Source: Lachnospiraceae bacterium (GTDB taxonomy: Bacteria > Bacillota_A > Clostridia > Lachnospirales > Lachnospiraceae). From it: a stretch of 48,707 nucleotides of DNA. Positions 16,527 to 25,981 of the stretch are shown piece after piece. A program made the translations under genes and the position numbers. Where the stretch lies: NCBI GenBank assembly GCA_024699595.1, contig JAILPG010000099.1, positions 1-48,707 on the forward strand, read 5' to 3'. Under the pieces are notes generated by a model. That model was not told the origin of the DNA, did not search any database, and saw only the letters and a program-made list of their open reading frames with translations. How positions within the stretch are numbered: the stretch's first letter is position 1; every line of letters starts with the position of its first letter.

Positions 16527-18278
16527 ATGGCTCTTTGCGGGATTACGGTATCCTGTCTTTGTCAGGAACTTAAGGAAAAAATAACAGGTGGAAGGATATA
16601 TAAGATCTCGCAGACCGAAGCCGATGAGCTCTTACTTACCATAAAGACCTCCGAGACCACATACAGGCTCCTTATAAGCGCAAATGCTTCACTTCCCTTT
16701 ATTTATCTCACAGATAAAAACAAAACGGCGCCCCTTTCGGCTCCCGGCTTCTGCATGTTTCTTCGAAAGCATATACAGAACGGCAGGATAACAGGCATTA
16801 ACCAGCCTTCACTTGAAAGGATCGTCGATATAGGGATAGAACACCTAAACGAGCTCGGGGATCTGTGTACAAAGCATCTGATAACAGAGCTCATGGGCAA
16901 GCACAGCAATATCATCCTGACCGATGATGACGGAAACATCCTTGACAGCATCAAGCACGTATCATCGATGGTAAGCTCGGTAAGAGAGGTTATCCCGGGA
17001 AAAAAGTACTTTATCGTAAATACCGAAGAAAAGCTCGATCCGCTTACGGTTTCAAAAGAACGGTTCATATCCGTGCTCTCACAAAAACCGACGGCTGCAT
17101 CAAAGGCCATTTATACGACCTTTACCGGTCTTTCACCTGTGATGAGCGAAGAACTTCTCTTCCGCGCACATACAGATCCGTCTCTTCCCGCAAACACCTT
17201 ATCGGAAGAGTCCTTATCCGCGCTTTTTGATGAATTTGAAAAGCTGATCTCATCCGTAAAGAGTGCAGACTTTGATCCCTGCATAATCTATAAGGAAAAG
17301 GTACCTACAGAGTACAGTGCACTTCCTCTTGCAATGTACGGCGACCTTGAGACAGTATGCTTCGATTCCATGTCGGAGGTTATGGAGAAGTATTACTCCG
17401 AAAGAGATGTATATACGAGGATGCGGCAGAAAAGCGCCGACCTTCGAAAGATCCTCCAGATGCTAATCGAGCGGACATCCAAAAAATACGACCTTCAGGA
17501 AAAACAGCTCAAAGACACGGAAAAGATGGATATCTACAAGGTATACGGCGAGCTCATAAATACCTATGGCTACAGCATTCCCGAAGGTTCGAAAAAGATG
17601 AGTGCACTAAACTATTACGACGGCACGGAAATAACCATCCCCCTTGATGATACGATCCCGGTTTTAAAAAATGCCAAAAAGTATTTTGACAAATACAGCA
17701 AGCTCAAGAGAACAAAGGATGCTCTCACTGTTCTGATAAAGGAAACAAAGGAAGAGCTTGACCATCTCTTATCCATACAGGTCAGTGTCGACATGGCCCG
17801 CACCGAGGCAGATCTTTCAGAGATCAAGGAAGAAATGACGGAGTCCGGATACATCAAAAAACATACGGGTTCAAAAAACAAAAGAAAGACAGTCAGCAGG
17901 CCGCTTCACTATATAAGTAAGGACGGCTATCATATGTATGTCGGCAGGAATAATTTCCAGAATGATGATCTGACCTTCAACATCGGAACGGGAAACGATC
18001 TGTGGTTTCACTCAAAGAAATTCCCGGGCTCACACGTCTTAGTCAAAACAGACGGTAAAACCATAGACCAGGTACCCGACAGCGTATTTGAAGATGCCGC
18101 CTCCCTTGCTGCCTACTATTCAAAAGGAAGGGGCCAGAGCAAGGTTGAGATCGATTATGTCGAAAAAAAGCATGTAAAAAAACCAGCCGGGGCTAAGCCC
18201 GGCTTTGTGGTTTATTATACAAATTATTCCATGTCGGCCGATCCCGACATCTCCTCTCTTACTTACATCGAGGAATGA
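16527..18278 (+). CDS. rqcH: Rqc2 homolog RqcH (NFACT protein)
   Basis: The 583-residue protein begins with the NFACT-N domain (LKEKITGGRIYKISQTEADE, then ELMGKHSNIILTDDDGNILD). Helical coiled coils follow at about 290-430, and the NFACT-R domain (HMYVGRNNFQNDDLTF, NDLWFHSKKFPGSHVLVK) ends the protein. RqcH binds stalled 50S subunits and directs addition of alanine tails to incomplete proteins for degradation. I use ATG 16527 because AAGAGGTG at 16513-16520 is the ribosome site; the GTG at 16518 lies within it. It is divergent from the motor operon. The old name is fibronectin-binding protein. Confidence 0.92.
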   Translation: MALCGITVSCLCQELKEKITGGRIYKISQTEADELLLTIKTSETTYRLLISANASLPFIYLTDKNKTAPLSAPGFCMFLRKHIQNGRITGINQPSLERIVDIGIEHLNELGDLCTKHLITELMGKHSNIILTDDDGNILDSIKHVSSMVSSVREVIPGKKYFIVNTEEKLDPLTVSKERFISVLSQKPTAASKAIYTTFTGLSPVMSEELLFRAHTDPSLPANTLSEESLSALFDEFEKLISSVKSADFDPCIIYKEKVPTEYSALPLAMYGDLETVCFDSMSEVMEKYYSERDVYTRMRQKSADLRKILQMLIERTSKKYDLQEKQLKDTEKMDIYKVYGELINTYGYSIPEGSKKMSALNYYDGTEITIPLDDTIPVLKNAKKYFDKYSKLKRTKDALTVLIKETKEELDHLLSIQVSVDMARTEADLSEIKEEMTESGYIKKHTGSKNKRKTVSRPLHYISKDGYHMYVGRNNFQNDDLTFNIGTGNDLWFHSKKFPGSHVLVKTDGKTIDQVPDSVFEDAASLAAYYSKGRGQSKVEIDYVEKKHVKKPAGAKPGFVVYYTNYSMSADPDISSLTYIEE

Positions 18279-18310
18279 GGGCCTCTGCACCGTGGCGCTG
18301 CATCGTACTA

Positions 18311-19609
18311 TCAGTCCCTGAAGACAAGCTGATCCGCATCACTTAACAGCATGTGTTCACCCGTATCCTCTCTTACAAGTCTCCACAGACCATCATCTGT
18401 CTGCTCCCATACCACGTTTCTTTCAATATAGCGGCCTCCGCCATATTTATCTCCATGCGCAGCCTGATCATATCTGTCCAGATATTCATGCTCACGTATC
18501 TCCGAATTATCATCAGCGTAGATATGGAAAGTGAACCAGATATCCGGATTATTACAGATGAAGCTGTATCCTTCCCCCGTTTTCTTCACCTCAAGATCAT
18601 CTGCATCATGTTCATACCGTTCTCTTTCCTTTATCTCTCCGTTACGGCACTCTTCGCTGAAATATTCTGCCGTATATTCGATATAAAAGTCTTCGATCGG
18701 GCTCACTTCCTGTCGTTCATATGTTGTATACCAGCCTATGGCGCTGACAGTCACATTATCCTGATACAGGTAAAAAAGGGTATAATGCAGACCGGCAGAT
18801 TTCCTCAGGCCCTCGAAAAATGCCATGTCATAGGATTTAAGATCGATATCTTCCGGAAGCCAGAGATTTCCGGAAAGAGTGATCTCGGGTCTGTTCTCCG
18901 TATCCCTTATGAAATCATCCATTATCTCAACGGCTTCATCGCTCCATATTATCTTTGAACCCTGCTCTTCATCATCGCTGTCCTCATCATCTGTATCTTC
19001 ATCTTCCTCTGTTTCGGATACATCCTCATCCTCTTCGGACAGTTCCTCAAAGCTTTTCTTGGATCCTTTTTCATCATCTGAGATCGTATAGCCCGCCTCC
19101 TCGAGTGCAAGCACAAGCTCTCCCGGCAAATATTCCATTTCCAGATAGTTATCTGCTATATCGCCGCCGCCATATCCCGAAAATCCGCTTAAAAATCCGG
19201 CATCAACATCCGTAAGCCTGCATTCGTCCTCTCTGCCCTCAAGGTCAAGCGTCTCAAAGATATAGGACTCAAGACGATCGTTTAAAAGATCGCTGTCGCA
19301 GGTAAGATATACGATATTCTCATCGGTCTCTATCTCATAACTCCTCGTTTCGCCTCCACAGGTGAATTCACCGAAAACGCTGTCGGTAAGATACTGGGGA
19401 CCACTTGGTATATAGCTTATATATACCTCAGCCGATGTGACCTTCGCGCCATCCATATGTTCGTCAAGCCACGCCTGCATCATATCCCGGCCCTTGTTCT
19501 CCATGTCGGTCACTTCATATTCCTCATACTGGGGACCGTGACAGCTTGAAGCGCCCGACAATAGCAGAACGCACATCATCATTGCCATAACTGTAGTAAG
19601 CTTTTTCAT
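18311..19609 (-). CDS. Putative lipoprotein with acidic linker, function unknown
   Basis: The 432-residue protein starts at ATG 19609, one base after the previous stop, with GGGAG ahead; the longer in-frame start lacks a ribosome site. Residues 1-24 form a signal peptide (MKKLTTVMAMMMCVLLLSG) ending in a lipobox-like ASSC, so it should be a membrane-anchored lipoprotein. An N-terminal domain of about 160 residues is followed by a highly acidic low-complexity linker (D/E/S) and a second domain of about 220 residues rich in Tyr, Asp and Glu. I recognise neither domain. It is the third gene of a coupled unit with the sigma-WYL gene, suggesting an extracytoplasmic role. Confidence 0.75.
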   Translation of the reverse strand: MKKLTTVMAMMMCVLLLSGASSCHGPQYEEYEVTDMENKGRDMMQAWLDEHMDGAKVTSAEVYISYIPSGPQYLTDSVFGEFTCGGETRSYEIETDENIVYLTCDSDLLNDRLESYIFETLDLEGREDECRLTDVDAGFLSGFSGYGGGDIADNYLEMEYLPGELVLALEEAGYTISDDEKGSKKSFEELSEEDEDVSETEEDEDTDDEDSDDEEQGSKIIWSDEAVEIMDDFIRDTENRPEITLSGNLWLPEDIDLKSYDMAFFEGLRKSAGLHYTLFYLYQDNVTVSAIGWYTTYERQEVSPIEDFYIEYTAEYFSEECRNGEIKERERYEHDADDLEVKKTGEGYSFICNNPDIWFTFHIYADDNSEIREHEYLDRYDQAAHGDKYGGGRYIERNVVWEQTDDGLWRLVREDTGEHMLLSDADQLVFRD

Positions 19610-19610
19610 T

Positions 19611-20588
19611 TCAGTTCTCCCTTCTATTCCACTCTCCTGCATTTTCCATGACTTTAGCCGATCTGCACTTTATCATGTTACACAGATTGCCAAGCATGAC
19701 CTCAAGATCCTTAAGTGAAAGATCCTGGATCTTCGGCGTATTGCGGCTAAGCTTCAGATCATTTTCGGTCTTTAGATCTTTGGTGATGTCCACGGGATGA
19801 TACGTTTCGTTTTCAAAAACGCAGAAATCCTCGAAGCAGAAAAAACGGACATAGTCGTTAAAATCATCAAACAGATCAAGGAACCTCTTTGTCGTATCAT
19901 CTTTTTTTCCGCTGATCATCGTGTGAAGAAGATCTGCCTTATAGGCTCCTTCGTAGCAATTTTTATTGTCAAGATAATTTTTTATCTCAAGAAGGGTCAG
20001 ATCCACCCTGTCCTGAATATAACTCCCGATCCCTCTCAGATTATTATACATGCAGGAAAGGTTCCTTCTGTACTGCACCTTAGGCCAGAAAAAACACCCC
20101 CCTGCCCGCCTCGTATCATACAGGCACTCAGCTGTATATCTGAATGCAGTCTCGGGATCCTGATGCCTGCATACATAAGAATAATACGGGTTTCTCAGAT
20201 CATCACCAAAGGCACTGAACCCAAACTGGTCAGGCCCGAGATGTAATTCCATACCCTTTACGCTTAAAAGAATGGTCCGGTCATAAGGTGACCCCTTTTC
20301 CGAGAACGGAACAGGCGGTTCAAACAAAAGATCCTTTTCTGTCTCTTTGTTCTGTTCGTTTAAAAAATCCGTCAGCAGTTCATAAAATGGCTGGTTGTAC
20401 ACGAATCCGTTGCCTGCGATATCGGGATCCGTATACGGGTTTATGTCTTTTTTCCCCGTTTTGTAAGCCACATATTCCTCACACCACGTATCGATATCCG
20501 GGTAAAAGAGCACTTCGCGTTTACGCGATCCCCTTTTGTTAGGTCTTAGGATGCAGCATTCCCTGATCGTTCCGTTTTCAGTCGCCAT
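19611..20588 (-). CDS. DUF6994-like protein
   Basis: This 325-residue soluble protein has no signal or membrane segment. The segment around residues 160-255 resembles the DUF6994 pattern: GGCFFWPK, NLRGIGSYIQDRVDLTLLEI, and DLFDDFNDYVRFFCFEDF. Members have no known function. Residues 30-60 have an unusual aromatic-rich stretch, FYPDIDTWCEEYVAYKTG, and the C-terminal region ends with a helix, LKDLEVMLGNLCNMIK. The start overlaps the end of the sigma-WYL gene by 11 bases, and its stop is one base from the lipoprotein start. All three are therefore probably made together. Family naming is from memory of the pattern. Confidence 0.65.
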   Translation of the reverse strand: MATENGTIRECCILRPNKRGSRKREVLFYPDIDTWCEEYVAYKTGKKDINPYTDPDIAGNGFVYNQPFYELLTDFLNEQNKETEKDLLFEPPVPFSEKGSPYDRTILLSVKGMELHLGPDQFGFSAFGDDLRNPYYSYVCRHQDPETAFRYTAECLYDTRRAGGCFFWPKVQYRRNLSCMYNNLRGIGSYIQDRVDLTLLEIKNYLDNKNCYEGAYKADLLHTMISGKKDDTTKRFLDLFDDFNDYVRFFCFEDFCVFENETYHPVDITKDLKTENDLKLSRNTPKIQDLSLKDLEVMLGNLCNMIKCRSAKVMENAGEWNRREN

Positions 20589-22236
20589 ACAGTTCTGACA
20601 TCTCCTTTAGTTCTTCCCGTATATCTTCTCTCAGCTTTTCATCCAGGATCTCCACATTACAGCCGTACTGCATCGCCCAGTGTACGATCATGAAAGGCGA
20701 GGTCTTTACGACGACAGTGTCATACCTTATCTCCTGACCCGATTCATCCTTTATCATAGCTGTTTCTTCGACACTGTAATTATCTCCGAACCAGTCATGC
20801 AGTATCGTATGATCCGCATTTTTTATCCTGATCCTTATGTCCTCAGGGTCATCATAAGCCATGTTTAAGTGTTCTGCCATGTATTCCCCCGGGTCAAAAC
20901 AGGAGTTGCATATCGGGAGGCCTTCAAATGCACAGACCTCGATAGGCCGTATCTTTCCCTCCTCATCACGGATGATCTCGATATCAGACATCAGATCCAC
21001 CCTGTAGTGAAGTATGCGTCTGTTGTTTCTGTCCTGATCGAGTCCTATCACATAGTAATTGTCGTGATAAACAACAATATGATAAGGACTGAGGGTATAC
21101 AGGCGATCATTCTTTGGTATCATCTCATGATCTTCTGTATAACAGTTGAACCTGAAATGTATCTGTGCAAGACTGTTGATCGCAGACTGCAGTATTTTCA
21201 GATTGTCGGCAAACTGCTTTCTGTCGGTGTTTCTCCTGTTTGAAAATCTTCCGTGGATCGCGGTCGGATTGAATTTAAGACCGTTTTCGTCCATAAACGG
21301 AGTATCGTAATAAACGCTCATCGTGGAGATGAGTTTTTTAATAAGCTTTGTCTTTTCTTCATTTGAAAACATATCGGAAAAGCTTATCACCTGTATCAGC
21401 CTGTCCAGAGTATCGCCGTCAAAATCATGTACATACTTAAGCCCGTTAAAAACAACTCCGGTCTCAACCTTTACAGGATTATCCTTTTGCATCTTGACCT
21501 TTTCAGCCAGACGGTCCGTCTCGTATCCTTCATACCTGATCCTGTAAAGGTCGTCGTTCTCCGCTGTATGTCTTAAGGGGTCAAGCTCCATAAGGATCTC
21601 AGCCATGGATTTGTTAAATGTATTCGAGGATTCGATCGAAGCATCGTTTTTATGTCTGACCCTTCGGTACAGGGTAAGTAACTCCTGTAACCTGGCACAT
21701 GAAATACTGTGATCCTCATCGGTCATAAGCCTCAGCACTTCCAGTATCTGCAGTGTGCGGCGCTCTGCGGTAAATTCTCCCTTTTCGACAGGTGCGCCGG
21801 CTGACGAACCCTGAGGGTTCATTTTTTCCGCAGCCTTTGACAGCATATCGTTGAAGGCCTCATAGCTTTCCTCCGAATTATCCTTTGCCCATAGCCTTTT
21901 TATCATCTCACCGACGGGTTTACTGCCTATTCCCATTGATACAAGCCTCTCATGCTCTTTTTTTATCTCACCGTCTATATACCAGGTGGCATAGGCAGTA
22001 AAATCGCCCTTCTCTTCATCGTAATTCTTAAGGGCGGAAATAAATCCTATCCATCCGACACTGAACAGATCTTCCTCGGCATGCTCCTTGTCGCTTATGT
22101 CTGATACACTTAACCTGCTCCACGCCCTCTTGTGAACATATCTTTCATACTGATGATAGAGCTCGGTCCATGCCTCATTGTCACCGGATCCGGCTTTCTT
22201 TATAAGGGCATTTATTAAGTTTCTGTTATCTTCCAC
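20578..22236 (-). CDS. Sigma-70 region 2 fused to a WYL-domain regulator
   Basis: This unbroken 552-residue protein combines two systems. Residues 15-115 read as sigma-70 region 2: EAWTELYHQYERYVHKRAW, DLFSVGWIGFISALKNYDEE, and GDFTAYATWYIDGEIKKEHE, the core-binding and -10 recognition part. Residues 158-310 look like the helix-turn-helix and linker typical of WYL regulators (RTLQILEVLRLMTDEDHSIS, then LDRLIQVISFSDMFSNEEKT). Residues 340-425 are a WYL-type ligand domain (LSPYHIVVYHDNYYVIGLD). No region 4 is seen. The start is GTG after AAAGGGA. It is the first gene of a coupled three-gene unit. It may be a ligand-responsive sigma factor; function is inference. Confidence 0.8.
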   Translation of the reverse strand: MEDNRNLINALIKKAGSGDNEAWTELYHQYERYVHKRAWSRLSVSDISDKEHAEEDLFSVGWIGFISALKNYDEEKGDFTAYATWYIDGEIKKEHERLVSMGIGSKPVGEMIKRLWAKDNSEESYEAFNDMLSKAAEKMNPQGSSAGAPVEKGEFTAERRTLQILEVLRLMTDEDHSISCARLQELLTLYRRVRHKNDASIESSNTFNKSMAEILMELDPLRHTAENDDLYRIRYEGYETDRLAEKVKMQKDNPVKVETGVVFNGLKYVHDFDGDTLDRLIQVISFSDMFSNEEKTKLIKKLISTMSVYYDTPFMDENGLKFNPTAIHGRFSNRRNTDRKQFADNLKILQSAINSLAQIHFRFNCYTEDHEMIPKNDRLYTLSPYHIVVYHDNYYVIGLDQDRNNRRILHYRVDLMSDIEIIRDEEGKIRPIEVCAFEGLPICNSCFDPGEYMAEHLNMAYDDPEDIRIRIKNADHTILHDWFGDNYSVEETAMIKDESGQEIRYDTVVVKTSPFMIVHWAMQYGCNVEILDEKLREDIREELKEMSELYGD

Positions 22237-22256
22237 TTATGATCCCTTTCCAAATA

Positions 22257-22281
22257 CAGTCCGTTTTGGAAAAACGGACTG
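22257..22281 (-). terminator. Hairpin between fucosidase and sigma-WYL genes
   Basis: CAGTCCGTTTT (22257-22267) and AAAACGGACTG (22271-22281) form a perfect 11-bp stem with a 3-base loop, 10 bases past the fucosidase stop. There is no clear T run after it on the minus strand, so it may end, weaken or process the upstream transcript. Confidence 0.5.
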
Positions 22282-22291
22282 CATATAACTT

Positions 22292-23773
22292 CTATGATAT
22301 CTCTATCTTAAAACATACCGGCTTATCAGACTTTGGTTTCTTATCAAGCTTTATCCTAAGCCCCTGCTCATCTCTTTCTGAAGCCGTAACGATATGATCT
22401 CCAAGGGCCTCCACCGAGCCGGTAAGGAAGTCGTGCTCGCCTTTTATCCTTAAGGATCTGATGATAAAATCAGCTGAATCGGGTCTCATACAGAATGCAT
22501 ACAGAAAGCCGTTTTTATAGGTGAATCTGTAATCAGACGAAGTAAAGAGCTTCTCATCATTATCCATAAAAGCCCCTTCCTTATTATTGACATCTCCTTC
22601 ACCAAACTGTCTCCACGGAACCGTTTCATATATGCCTTCGCCGTTGTCACGCATCCACTGTCCGATCTCCTCAAGCACCAAAGTCTCCTCATCGGTGATG
22701 GTACCGTCAGGCTTCGGGCCGATATTTAACAGTAACATTCCGTTCTTGCTCACGATATCGACAAGATCGCAGATAAGCTGTCTTGAAGGCTTAAATTCAT
22801 TGTCCTTTGTGTAGCCCCAGGAATGCTTCCCCACTGCCGTATCCGTCTGCCATGGGAACGGTGAAATACCGGTAAGTGCTCCCCTTTCCACATCATATGT
22901 GGCAGCGCCCTGTACAAAGGCCTCATGCTTGAAATTAATGGTCACTTCCTCTCCCCATTCGGATGCCCTGTTGTAATAATATGCACCTAACTTCTTAAGG
23001 TAGGGCTTAAAGGCCGCAATGTGTATCCACCAGTCAAAATACAGTATCTTCGGCCGGTATCTGTCTATGAGTTCACAGGTCCTCACAAGCCAGTCCTCAA
23101 GCCATTCCTTTGTAGGAACCGCCTGTGTGAACGTATTCTGGGTCGATTCAAAGATATTGTCCCCGCTTAACTCTTCGCACAGATATGCAGGACCGTAGAA
23201 ATCCCTGTAGGCTTCATCCTCCACATCGCTTTCTGCAAGTCTTCCCGTATTCATGAAAAAGAAATGCTCCGCCCTGTGCGTGGATGCACAGAATACAAGC
23301 CCGTTCTCTTCACAGGCTTCTTTAAGCTCTCCCACAACATTTCTGCGGGGGCCCATGTTTTTTGCATTCCAACGGTTGTAGGCAGTATCATACATGGCAA
23401 AGCCGTCATGATGTTCGCACACTGGCATCACATACTTTGCACCGGATGCCTTAAAAAGATCCGCCCATTTCTTTGCATCAAACTGCTCGCCCTTAAACAT
23501 CGGGATGAAATCCTTATAGCCAAAGTCCTTCTGGTCACCGAAGTGTTCCCTGTGATATCTGTATTCCTTATGCGTCGGGTCATACATTTCCCTCGAATAC
23601 CACTCATTGGAATATGCGGGCACACTGTAAAGACCCCAATGGATGAATATCCCAAACTTTGCCTTGTAATACCAGTCAGGAGTTTTATGCCCGGAAAGAG
23701 ACGCCCAGTCAGCCTTATAGTGTCCCTTTGCTATCACCTCATCTATCTGCTGTAAGTATTCCCCGTGATCCAT
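22292..23773 (-). CDS. Alpha-L-fucosidase, GH29
   Basis: The 493-residue protein has the GH29 barrel. Segments seen are YKAKFGIFIHWGLYSVPAY near the N-terminus, KYVMPVCEHHDGFAMYDTAY, RYRPKILYFDWW with the aspartate expected to be the nucleophile, and SKNGMLLLNIGPKPDGTI near the C-terminal end of the barrel. A small beta domain ends the protein. It removes alpha-linked L-fucose from glycans. There is no signal peptide, so it acts in the cytoplasm on imported oligosaccharides. It stands between the chemoreceptor and sigma-WYL genes with no transporter of its own next to it. Confidence 0.9.
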   Translation of the reverse strand: MDHGEYLQQIDEVIAKGHYKADWASLSGHKTPDWYYKAKFGIFIHWGLYSVPAYSNEWYSREMYDPTHKEYRYHREHFGDQKDFGYKDFIPMFKGEQFDAKKWADLFKASGAKYVMPVCEHHDGFAMYDTAYNRWNAKNMGPRRNVVGELKEACEENGLVFCASTHRAEHFFFMNTGRLAESDVEDEAYRDFYGPAYLCEELSGDNIFESTQNTFTQAVPTKEWLEDWLVRTCELIDRYRPKILYFDWWIHIAAFKPYLKKLGAYYYNRASEWGEEVTINFKHEAFVQGAATYDVERGALTGISPFPWQTDTAVGKHSWGYTKDNEFKPSRQLICDLVDIVSKNGMLLLNIGPKPDGTITDEETLVLEEIGQWMRDNGEGIYETVPWRQFGEGDVNNKEGAFMDNDEKLFTSSDYRFTYKNGFLYAFCMRPDSADFIIRSLRIKGEHDFLTGSVEALGDHIVTASERDEQGLRIKLDKKPKSDKPVCFKIEIS

Positions 23774-23802
23774 TTACCGTTCCTTCCCGTTCATACAATT
23801 CA

Positions 23803-23829
23803 TCCGGTCACCTTCAGAAGGTGACCGGA
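23803..23829 (-). terminator. Palindromic hairpin after the chemoreceptor gene
   Basis: TCCGGTCACCTTC (23803-23815) and GAAGGTGACCGGA (23817-23829) are perfect inverted arms around one base, 14 bases after the chemoreceptor stop. A hairpin with a 7-base loop and 10-bp stem would form in RNA. It lacks a T run, so termination may be partial. Confidence 0.5.
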
Positions 23830-23843
23830 CTTCATAATAACTG

Positions 23844-25835
23844 TCAGATCTTAAAGTTCCCTATCGTATCCTGAAGAGTCTCGATGCTCTCAAGCACTTC
23901 TTTCGTCTCACTTGATACATCTTCGCTTGTCGTGGTAATGCTCCTAAGATTTTCATTTATCGAATGGATCGCGTTGTTCAATACTTCCTGAGAATTGCTG
24001 ATCGACTCAAGCACTCCGGTTATCTCGTTAACGGATGTATCGAGTTCTTTTGCGCTGTTTCCGAGGGCATCACTGACATTCCCATAGTAGGAAGCGTCTT
24101 CCATGTAGTTATTTGCCAGTGTTTCAAGATTATCGTAATCGACAAGCACAACATCCGTAAGGAAAGTGATTATCTCGTTGCTTGCATTTGACAGATCTCT
24201 TACGCTCTCGGTAACCCTTCCGGTAAGCTCGTTAACCTTGGTGATCTCGTTTGCCGTCGTACTGCTCAGATTATTGATCTCATCGGCAACTACCGCAAAT
24301 CCGCGGCCTGCCTCTCCGGCTCTTGCGGCCTCGATCGAAGCATTAAGTGCAAGTAAGTTGGTCTGTCCGGCAATGTTGCTTATGGCGTTTGATACATCCA
24401 CGATCTGTTCAATGACTTTAGCGCCTTCTATGGCTTTTTCAAGCCTCTGTCTGGAATCGTTCGTAACCGTTACGGCATGCTTCTTGTTTGCTAAGATCTT
24501 GGGTACCATTGCCTCTACACGGCCTATGATCTCCCCTGCCCTTTCATTCATCTCTTCCGTATTCCGTGTCAGATCTCCTACGGCCGATGTAAGGATCTCA
24601 CAGGTGCCGTCGATATTCTTGATATTGTCGGTCTGCGAATCTATGTTGTTTCCGGTATCCTGCATTGCAACAGTGATATCAGCGATGTTTTCGTTGATAT
24701 TTGAAATACGGTTGCTCGTATCCGTCATCCTGACCTTGATGTTGCCGGATTCATCCCTTGTCTTGTGGATCGTATCTATCAGCTGGGTCTCAAGCTCTTC
24801 CATAAGATAACCGATCTCTTCCACTTCTGATGAATGAGTCCTTTCAGAATCATTTCCCACGATCTTCTCACGTATAAATGTCTTCATGCTCTCAAGGGGC
24901 TTAAGCTGTTTCCCGATAAGAGTTGTCATTACAAAGGTCGAGAGTATGAGAGCAATGACCACAAGAACAGCGGATACGATGATAGTCCTGTTTATTCCGG
25001 ACATCACATTTGACTTTGGCATAGCAAGACCCAGTATCCAGCCGCATCCTTCAACCGCTGCAGTCGAAAAGTATTTATCGCTTCCGTTATAATCCTTAGC
25101 CTTGATAACTTCTTTTCCGGGAGATGATACGATGGAGCTTAATGCCGGAAGCACGGAAGAAACCGCTACCGCAACATCTTCTCCGGGCATATAATCGGGA
25201 TTTTCATGCATTACGTAGTTTCCTGAAGCATCGATCAGAAATCCGTATTCACCGGTTTCATAAGGTATGCTGTTTACTATTTCCGAAATATAATCAAGAG
25301 TAAAGTCTGCGCCTACGACACCTAAAAGCTGTCCGCTTCGGTAAACGGGTGTTGCGATCGTGATGCACATACCGCCTATCAGAACGTCCATATAGGGATC
25401 CGTTACGACTGTCGTCCCTGCTGCTTCTGCTGCTTTGTACCATCCACGTGCAGTAGGGTCATAGCCCTCGGGCGTTTCTGCATTGGCATCCTGCTGTATG
25501 AACTGCTTGTCGGCAGTTCCGTAATACAGATTCAAAAGCTCGCTTCTGTTTCCATGCGTGGTTATGATGGACTGCAAATGATCCTTATCCATATCATCAT
25601 CGGGCAGTGCCTCAATGCTCTTTCCGGTTCCGTCATTAAGTCCCTTTTCCATTTCGATCCAGCTGTTTATCGAATTGGCATATCTTGCCGCCTGCAGCTT
25701 AAGGGTACTGCGCTCTTCGCTGGTAAGATTGCCTCCCATGATAAAAATAACGATGGCTGCCGATGCTATGATAGCAAGCGTAACAATGACTATTACAGCA
25801 AGAGTCAGTCTTCCTTTTATCGATCCCAGTTTCAT
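23844..25835 (-). CDS. Methyl-accepting chemotaxis protein with dCache sensor
   Basis: The 663-residue chemoreceptor has a membrane helix at about 10-32, an extracellular double-Cache-like domain (to about 275; AKDYNGSDKYFSTAAVEGCG), a second helix near 285-305, a HAMP-like linker, and the cytoplasmic signalling domain. The kinase-control tip reads IAGQTNLLALNASIEAARAG and GRGFAVVADEINNLS. It senses small ligands outside the cell and controls CheA through CheW. I start at ATG 25835, since AGGAGG lies nine bases upstream and the longer TTG start would contain that site. No che genes are adjacent. Confidence 0.93.
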   Translation of the reverse strand: MKLGSIKGRLTLAVIVIVTLAIIASAAIVIFIMGGNLTSEERSTLKLQAARYANSINSWIEMEKGLNDGTGKSIEALPDDDMDKDHLQSIITTHGNRSELLNLYYGTADKQFIQQDANAETPEGYDPTARGWYKAAEAAGTTVVTDPYMDVLIGGMCITIATPVYRSGQLLGVVGADFTLDYISEIVNSIPYETGEYGFLIDASGNYVMHENPDYMPGEDVAVAVSSVLPALSSIVSSPGKEVIKAKDYNGSDKYFSTAAVEGCGWILGLAMPKSNVMSGINRTIIVSAVLVVIALILSTFVMTTLIGKQLKPLESMKTFIREKIVGNDSERTHSSEVEEIGYLMEELETQLIDTIHKTRDESGNIKVRMTDTSNRISNINENIADITVAMQDTGNNIDSQTDNIKNIDGTCEILTSAVGDLTRNTEEMNERAGEIIGRVEAMVPKILANKKHAVTVTNDSRQRLEKAIEGAKVIEQIVDVSNAISNIAGQTNLLALNASIEAARAGEAGRGFAVVADEINNLSSTTANEITKVNELTGRVTESVRDLSNASNEIITFLTDVVLVDYDNLETLANNYMEDASYYGNVSDALGNSAKELDTSVNEITGVLESISNSQEVLNNAIHSINENLRSITTTSEDVSSETKEVLESIETLQDTIGNFKI

Positions 25836-25945
25836 AATTCGATTCCTCCTCAATTTATGGATTTTTATAATTGTATTCCCTATATAAAGAATTTATCACA
25901 ACTGAAAAAAAGTGAAAACCGAAAATTTACGGATCGTGCCCGGCA

Positions 25946-25974
25946 TTGCCATTATCTGCTAATCTGTCTATAAT
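25946..25974 (+). promoter_or_regulatory. Strong promoter giving a predicted leaderless mRNA
   Basis: TTGCCA (25946-25951) and TATAAT (25969-25974) are separated by exactly 17 bases. The expected start site, about seven bases past the -10 box, falls at 25981-25982, on the A of the glycosyltransferase ATG. No ribosome binding site is visible before this ATG. Confidence 0.65.
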
Positions 25975-25981
25975 AATACTT

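Noticed and set aside
18183..18204. Intrinsic terminator inside rqcH
   Set aside because: The stem is GC-rich but lies about 75 bases before the stop codon within conserved coding sequence and has only three T residues after it.
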